Source: Rhodospirillaceae bacterium
GTDB taxonomy: Bacteria; Pseudomonadota; Alphaproteobacteria; UBA8366
Direction: 5' to 3'
NCBI GenBank assembly: GCA_002722095.1
Contig: PBKG01000001.1
Coordinates: 137,798-164,793, forward strand
Length of the DNA stretch: 26,996 bases
Shown here one piece after another: positions 24,022-26,996 of this stretch (position 1 is its first letter; every line of letters starts with the position of its first letter). Position numbers and translations under genes: made by a program. A model generated the notes under the pieces. It was not told where the DNA came from. It did not search any database and saw nothing but the letters and a program-made list of their open reading frames with translations.

Positions 24022-24516
24022 TCAAAGTCGAATTAGCAAAACAAGCAATAGGACCGTGGTCACCATCGCGACGACCGTCCGAATGGTATTCCAGCGCATC
24101 CAACGGGTCTCGAACATCTCAGCTACCGCCTGCACCTCGGCCTCGCTCATCGCGTCCAGATTCTTGGATTGGAGATCGTTATTCAGCGGGATATTGATCG
24201 CCACCGTCGGCACGTGAACGCCGAGGATATAGATCGCGCAGGCGACAATCAGGAGGACAAGATCTAGGCCCTCCAAATGCCGGAACCCCAGCGCGGTCGA
24301 CCCGAGCAATACCAACACCGAACCAATCCAGACCAACATGAATATGGGCTGGTTATTCTGAATTACGCGATCCATTGCTTTGAACGATTTGAGGTAGTCG
24401 AGATCGCCCAAAGTCCTGATGCCCGGCATCGCGACGATCGCAAAGGTGAACACCAAGCCGGCCACTAGGGCGCAGAGCAAAGCCGATAGAACCAACGCAA
24501 TTTGAATTAGGTCCAT
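24022..24516 (-). CDS. DUF1772 (anthrone oxygenase-like) membrane protein
   Basis: A 164-residue protein with four membrane segments (about 5-29, 57-77, 83-106 and 145-163). Between the third and fourth lies N-I-P-L-N-N-D-L, followed by the R-W-x-R-W-N-x-I-R-T motif. Both are typical of DUF1772, a family that includes anthrone oxygenases, although most bacterial members have no assigned role. It follows the RraA-like gene by 46 bp on the same strand and precedes the sulfatase by 74 bp. Confidence 0.8.
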   Translation of the reverse strand: MDLIQIALVLSALLCALVAGLVFTFAIVAMPGIRTLGDLDYLKSFKAMDRVIQNNQPIFMLVWIGSVLVLLGSTALGFRHLEGLDLVLLIVACAIYILGVHVPTVAINIPLNNDLQSKNLDAMSEAEVQAVAEMFETRWMRWNTIRTVVAMVTTVLLLVLLIRL

Positions 24517-24562
24517 AACAGGGTCTCCATCCCGGCCCGGTGGCGTCAGAGCAACCGACCCG

Positions 24563-25234
24563 CTATTTTTCGGTTTTCGCCTCGACCTTGGCCGACGCGC
24601 CGGACAACGTACCGAGCTTTTCCCCCGCCATTACCTTTTTGTACCGCTCCGGCTGGGCCGCCTGTTTGGCGAGCGCCCAATCCAGGGGCTCTTCCGCGTC
24701 TTCTACCGGTATGACCAGCACGCCCGAAAAATCGGCGATCACCAAATCCCCGGGATTGACGACACTACCCCCGACCGAAACCGGAACGTTAAAGCTGCCG
24801 CCGATGTCGTGCGTACGCGTGGTGATCGGAGCCGTGCCCTTACACCAAACCTCGAGACCGGTTTCCTCGATTTCGGGCACGTCGGTGCACGGACCGTCGA
24901 TTATGACCGCCGCGCAGCCGGTGACGACAATGGCGGTGGCCACCCCGCCGCCCAAACAGGCGTGTTTGTCGTCACCCAGGCGATCGATGCACAACACATC
25001 TCCTGGCCGGAGAAATTGAGTGACGTGATGCAGTAAGGTCGAATCCTGGCCGGGTATCGCCAGGGTCACGGCTGTGCCGGTAACTGTCGTCCGTTTACCG
25101 AGCACATGCTGAACGCGCCGGTCGACGAAACCCATATGGCGGATGTGGCCAACGGTCGCGGTATCCGTTTGCGCCGCCTTGTCGAGCAACACCTTCGGCA
25201 CCTGCGGCGGCATTTCCTTGATCACATAGCTCAT
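24563..25234 (-). CDS. RraA-family protein (aldolase-like), missing the pyruvate-binding Arg
   Basis: A 223-residue member of the RraA/HMG-CHA-aldolase fold. The core has L-G-G-G-V-A-T-A, A-A-V-I-I-D-G and G-D-L-V-I-A-D-x-S-G-V-L-V-I-P. Class-II pyruvate aldolases of this fold carry R-D after the D-G turn, with Arg for pyruvate and Asp for the metal. Here the segment is D-G-P-C-T-D, so Asp118 is kept but Arg is Thr117. Enzymatic aldolase action is therefore doubtful; the fold also includes regulators of RNase E (RraA). A lysine-rich tail follows the domain. First gene of the minus-strand group with DUF1772. Confidence 0.82.
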   Translation of the reverse strand: MSYVIKEMPPQVPKVLLDKAAQTDTATVGHIRHMGFVDRRVQHVLGKRTTVTGTAVTLAIPGQDSTLLHHVTQFLRPGDVLCIDRLGDDKHACLGGGVATAIVVTGCAAVIIDGPCTDVPEIEETGLEVWCKGTAPITTRTHDIGGSFNVPVSVGGSVVNPGDLVIADFSGVLVIPVEDAEEPLDWALAKQAAQPERYKKVMAGEKLGTLSGASAKVEAKTEK

Positions 25235-25465
25235 GCGGGAGTCCTCCCAGCGGGTTACCGTCTCACGCCCGCCTTATCGTAGCATTCTACAATACTTGTC
25301 CCAATTCGAGACCATTCGGTCTCTCTAGCTTCCGCTTCTGCCTACAACCGCATTCATTCGCGGAGAACATCGGCGTTTCGTAATTCGTTCCATATGGTTT
25401 TCTTGATAGCGCTCGGGACTTAAGTCATTCTCCGGCTTGCCGAACGGACAACCGGACGACACTCG

Positions 25466-25822
25466 ATGAGCCGTGACTTGGTAAATAAAATTTGCGGGTC
25501 CTTACCCGCCGCCGAGGTCTCCGACCCCTGGGGCGGGGGTCACGACGCCTGGAAAATCAAAGGCAAGATGTTTGCCTGCATTGGCGCCAAAACGCCCGGT
25601 GTCTCGGTCAAGACCGACAGTATCGAGACTGCCCAGATGCTTATCGATGCCGGCGTTGGCGTGAAAGCGCCCTATTTCCACCGCTCGTGGGTCAACCTGC
25701 CGTGGGGTACACCCGAGGACGAGCTTCGATACCGAATCACCGGATCCTACAATCTGGTCCGAAGCAAACTGCCTAAGAAACTTCAGGCCGAACTGCCGCC
25801 CATTAACGATTCAGAGGCATAA
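25466..25822 (+). CDS. MmcQ/YjbR family protein
   Basis: A 118-residue protein of the MmcQ/YjbR family: D-P-W-G-G-G-H-D-A-W-K-I-K-G-K-M-F-A near residue 20, then V-S-V-K-T, then A-P-Y-F-H-R-S-W-V-N-L and a C-terminal R-Y-R-I-x-x-S-Y-N-L-V. The fold resembles the CyaY-like DNA-binding type; the biological role is not settled. The ribosome site before the ATG is poor. No partner gene is adjacent; the RraA-like gene is divergent, 231 bp away, and the DUF1826 gene lies 259 bp downstream. Confidence 0.85.
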   Translation: MSRDLVNKICGSLPAAEVSDPWGGGHDAWKIKGKMFACIGAKTPGVSVKTDSIETAQMLIDAGVGVKAPYFHRSWVNLPWGTPEDELRYRITGSYNLVRSKLPKKLQAELPPINDSEA

Positions 25823-25911
25823 GGGCGAGTCAGCTTAAAATAAGGTACAGCGACAATTTCCCACTTTTATCGTTTCATTGGTGGATCATGAACGAAAGTC
25901 CACAGATTAAC

Positions 25912-25940
25912 TTACGTTATGTTATAACATAAGCTACTAT
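25912..25940 (+). promoter_or_regulatory. Putative promoter of the DUF1826 gene overlapped by a Zur box
   Basis: TTACGT (25912-25917) and TACTAT (25935-25940) are spaced by 17 bp and could be weak -35 and -10 boxes. The palindrome at 25917-25932 fills the spacer, a position where a bound repressor would block RNA polymerase. Confidence 0.4.
25917..25932. promoter_or_regulatory. Perfect 16-bp Zur box
   Basis: TTATGTTATAACATAA is a perfect palindrome built on the GTTATAAC core known from proteobacterial Zur (zinc uptake regulator) operators. It sits 149 bp upstream of the DUF1826 start codon, within the likely promoter. DUF1826 genes are known from zinc-regulated loci, so zinc repression is probable. 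Confidence 0.75.
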
Positions 25941-25971
25941 TATTTTAACGGCCGCAGAGAAATGGCCCGGG

Positions 25972-26002
25972 GGATTCCTGAGGTTATGGGAGCCATGAAT
26001 CC
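25972..26002 (+). promoter_or_regulatory. Nested stem-loop in the DUF1826 leader
   Basis: GGATTC (25972-25977) pairs with GAATCC (25997-26002), and inside it ATGG-GAG-CCAT (25986-25996) forms a second stem stacked directly on the first. It lies in the 5' untranslated region of about 140 nt. No known riboswitch family is recognised. Confidence 0.3.
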
Positions 26003-26081
26003 GAGATTTATCCAGTGAAATTTATGCCCCACTACACGTGCCGGCTCCCTTTCCAACCTGACGGTACGCGGAGGCCGCAAT

Positions 26082-26795
26082 ATGATATCTAATCCTGAAA
26101 ATTCGATGCATGAGCCGACGGCACACCAAAACCACGTGGTTCCTGACCAGTCTCCCTATTGGAATAACGGTGTTGTCTCTTGCGATACGAGAGAGGGCCT
26201 GGCTGCCATTAATGGTCCCGATGCTGAACTCGTGATCTGGCAACGAACGCTTCCCGCAGGTTTACGGGACTGGATCTCCCAAACGGATGTGGACCACCTA
26301 CCCTATCTTCGTATTCTCGTTGAGCCCGACGGCCTCCCGCCTGCACTCGAACCATTACTGGACGAGTTCGGCCTCCCAGCGGACGATAAGCGCGATCTCC
26401 TAATTGAAGATATCGACAAACTTGTCCGCATGTTTGCCGATATCACCCGTGGCGAGTTTGTCGACGTTCGCCTGGAGCGTATCGAACACGACGCCTGTAA
26501 GAAATTTCATCGCGATAATGTGGAGGCGCGCCTCGTAACGACTTATCGCGGCCCGACGACAGAGTGGGTCAGAATGGACCATGCGGAGCATGCGCTTCGT
26601 CAACAGAAGCAATACGACGGCCCCATCGAGCACCTAGGGGAGCATGATGTTGCCTTTTTCAAAGGCAGCCGCGCTGGCACGAATAACGGCGTCGTTCACC
26701 GCTCTCCGCCTATCGCCGGCACGGGAGCAACCCGGCTGTTTCTGTGTCTCAATAAACGAACGAGCGTATCTCCTGATCCAGAGGACATTCTCTGA
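26082..26795 (+). CDS. DUF1826 protein, zinc-regulated, with an H-x-D...H...R pattern
   Basis: A 237-residue DUF1826 protein; GGAGG lies 7 nt before the ATG. Family motifs are K-F-H-R-D-N-V-E-A-R-L, T-Y-R-G-P-x-T-E-W and G-V-V-H-R-S-P-P. His143-x-Asp145, a distal His206 and Arg218 have the order of the metal and co-substrate residues of 2-oxoglutarate oxygenases, so it may share that double-stranded beta-helix fold; this is inference. The Zur box upstream implies expression under zinc shortage. No known zinc transporter or COG0523 GTPase is next to it in this window. The family role is unknown to me. Confidence 0.83.
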   Translation: MISNPENSMHEPTAHQNHVVPDQSPYWNNGVVSCDTREGLAAINGPDAELVIWQRTLPAGLRDWISQTDVDHLPYLRILVEPDGLPPALEPLLDEFGLPADDKRDLLIEDIDKLVRMFADITRGEFVDVRLERIEHDACKKFHRDNVEARLVTTYRGPTTEWVRMDHAEHALRQQKQYDGPIEHLGEHDVAFFKGSRAGTNNGVVHRSPPIAGTGATRLFLCLNKRTSVSPDPEDIL

Positions 26796-26856
26796 CCGCT
26801 AGCTCTGCGCCGCGCACTCGTCTAGGGAAATTAGACCGAACTATACAACGGGTCGT

Positions 26857-26996
26857 TTAGAAGCGCGCCCGGAAGCCGAGGACCCAGAGGTTTAGGTCTT
26901 CGAAGTCGATCTCGCCACCAGGCGCACCGGCGATGTCACGGTCAACCGAGACATGACGGTAACCGACATACATGTCGGTGCCTGTGCTCTTGATCT
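26857..26996 (-). CDS. C-terminal end of an outer-membrane beta-barrel (porin-like) protein, partial
   Basis: On the minus strand a frame enters from the right edge and ends with TAA at 26857-26859. The 45 visible residues alternate polar and hydrophobic amino acids (G-T-D-M-Y-V-G-Y-R-H-V-S-V, then L-N-L-W-V-L-G-F-R-A-R-F). They end in Phe, the C-terminal signature recognised by the BAM complex. The rest of the gene is outside the window, so the porin type cannot be named. It converges with DUF1826. Confidence 0.75.
   Translation of the reverse strand, partial: IKSTGTDMYVGYRHVSVDRDIAGAPGGEIDFEDLNLWVLGFRARF

Noticed and set aside
25308..25323. GAGACC-ATTC-GGTCTC hairpin between the RraA-like and MmcQ/YjbR genes
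   Set aside because: Short stem without a U-run, not at a gene end on either strand and not near a convincing promoter. The rest of this 231-bp gap shows nothing I can support.
1..26996. CRISPR arrays, tRNA or rRNA genes, insertion sequences, phage genes
   Set aside because: I looked for repeated spacers, tRNA-like cloverleaf ends, transposase motifs and integrase motifs and saw none.

Overview
The window looks like a chromosomal segment of a moderately GC-rich alphaproteobacterium. The clues are a ChrR-type zinc anti-sigma factor, a DUF3126 small protein, a Zur-type operator of the proteobacterial kind, and several TauD/CaiB/SDR/SMP-30 catabolic genes. The exact genus cannot be read from the sequence. 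I see no tRNA, rRNA, CRISPR array or transposase gene, and no gap longer than 300 bp without a feature.

Layout. Positions 1-1130 hold the end of a ChrR-like anti-sigma factor and the ribosome-rescue hydrolase ArfB. Positions 1141-3636 (minus) hold two secreted proteins of unknown role, one built from six DM9-like repeats. Positions 3768-7755 (minus) form a tight five-gene catabolic operon (TauD, VOC, TauD, VOC, VOC) with a perfect 13-bp inverted repeat just upstream of the first gene. Positions 7922-11354 hold a secreted formylglycine-generating-enzyme-like protein that lacks the catalytic cysteines, an alpha/beta hydrolase, and a membrane pair (GDYXXLXY and DUF2157) whose reading frames overlap at ATGA.

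From 11476 to 17538 lie an SDR with a degenerate active site, a minimal PpiC parvulin on the minus strand, and then a plus-strand run: DsbA/FrnE-like thioredoxin-fold protein, SMP-30 lactonase, TauD, DUF3126, SDR and CaiB CoA-transferase. The DsbA/FrnE gene has an in-frame TGA exactly where the first active-site cysteine should be (U-P-W-C), so it is a strong candidate selenoprotein. A gene caller would start it about 70 bp too late, at a GTG after the TGA, and so lose the active site.

From 17539 to 19341 there is an AT-rich minus-strand radical SAM gene of the N-terminal-twitch type. It is flanked by two direct copies (115 bp, 6 mismatches) of the 3' end of the CaiB gene. The right copy is a headless gene remnant. 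This looks like an acquired gene lodged at the 3' end of a metabolic gene.

From 19507 to the end come a LysR regulator, a zinc-independent quinone-oxidoreductase-like MDR, a secreted DUF4437 cupin, a sulfatase with an intact formylglycine motif, a DUF1772 membrane protein, an RraA-like protein, an MmcQ/YjbR protein, a DUF1826 gene behind a perfect Zur box, and the C-terminus of an outer-membrane beta-barrel protein. Taken together the window is a catabolic accessory region with three TauD-type dioxygenases, three VOC proteins, two SDRs and a CoA-transferase. The substrates cannot be deduced from sequence alone.
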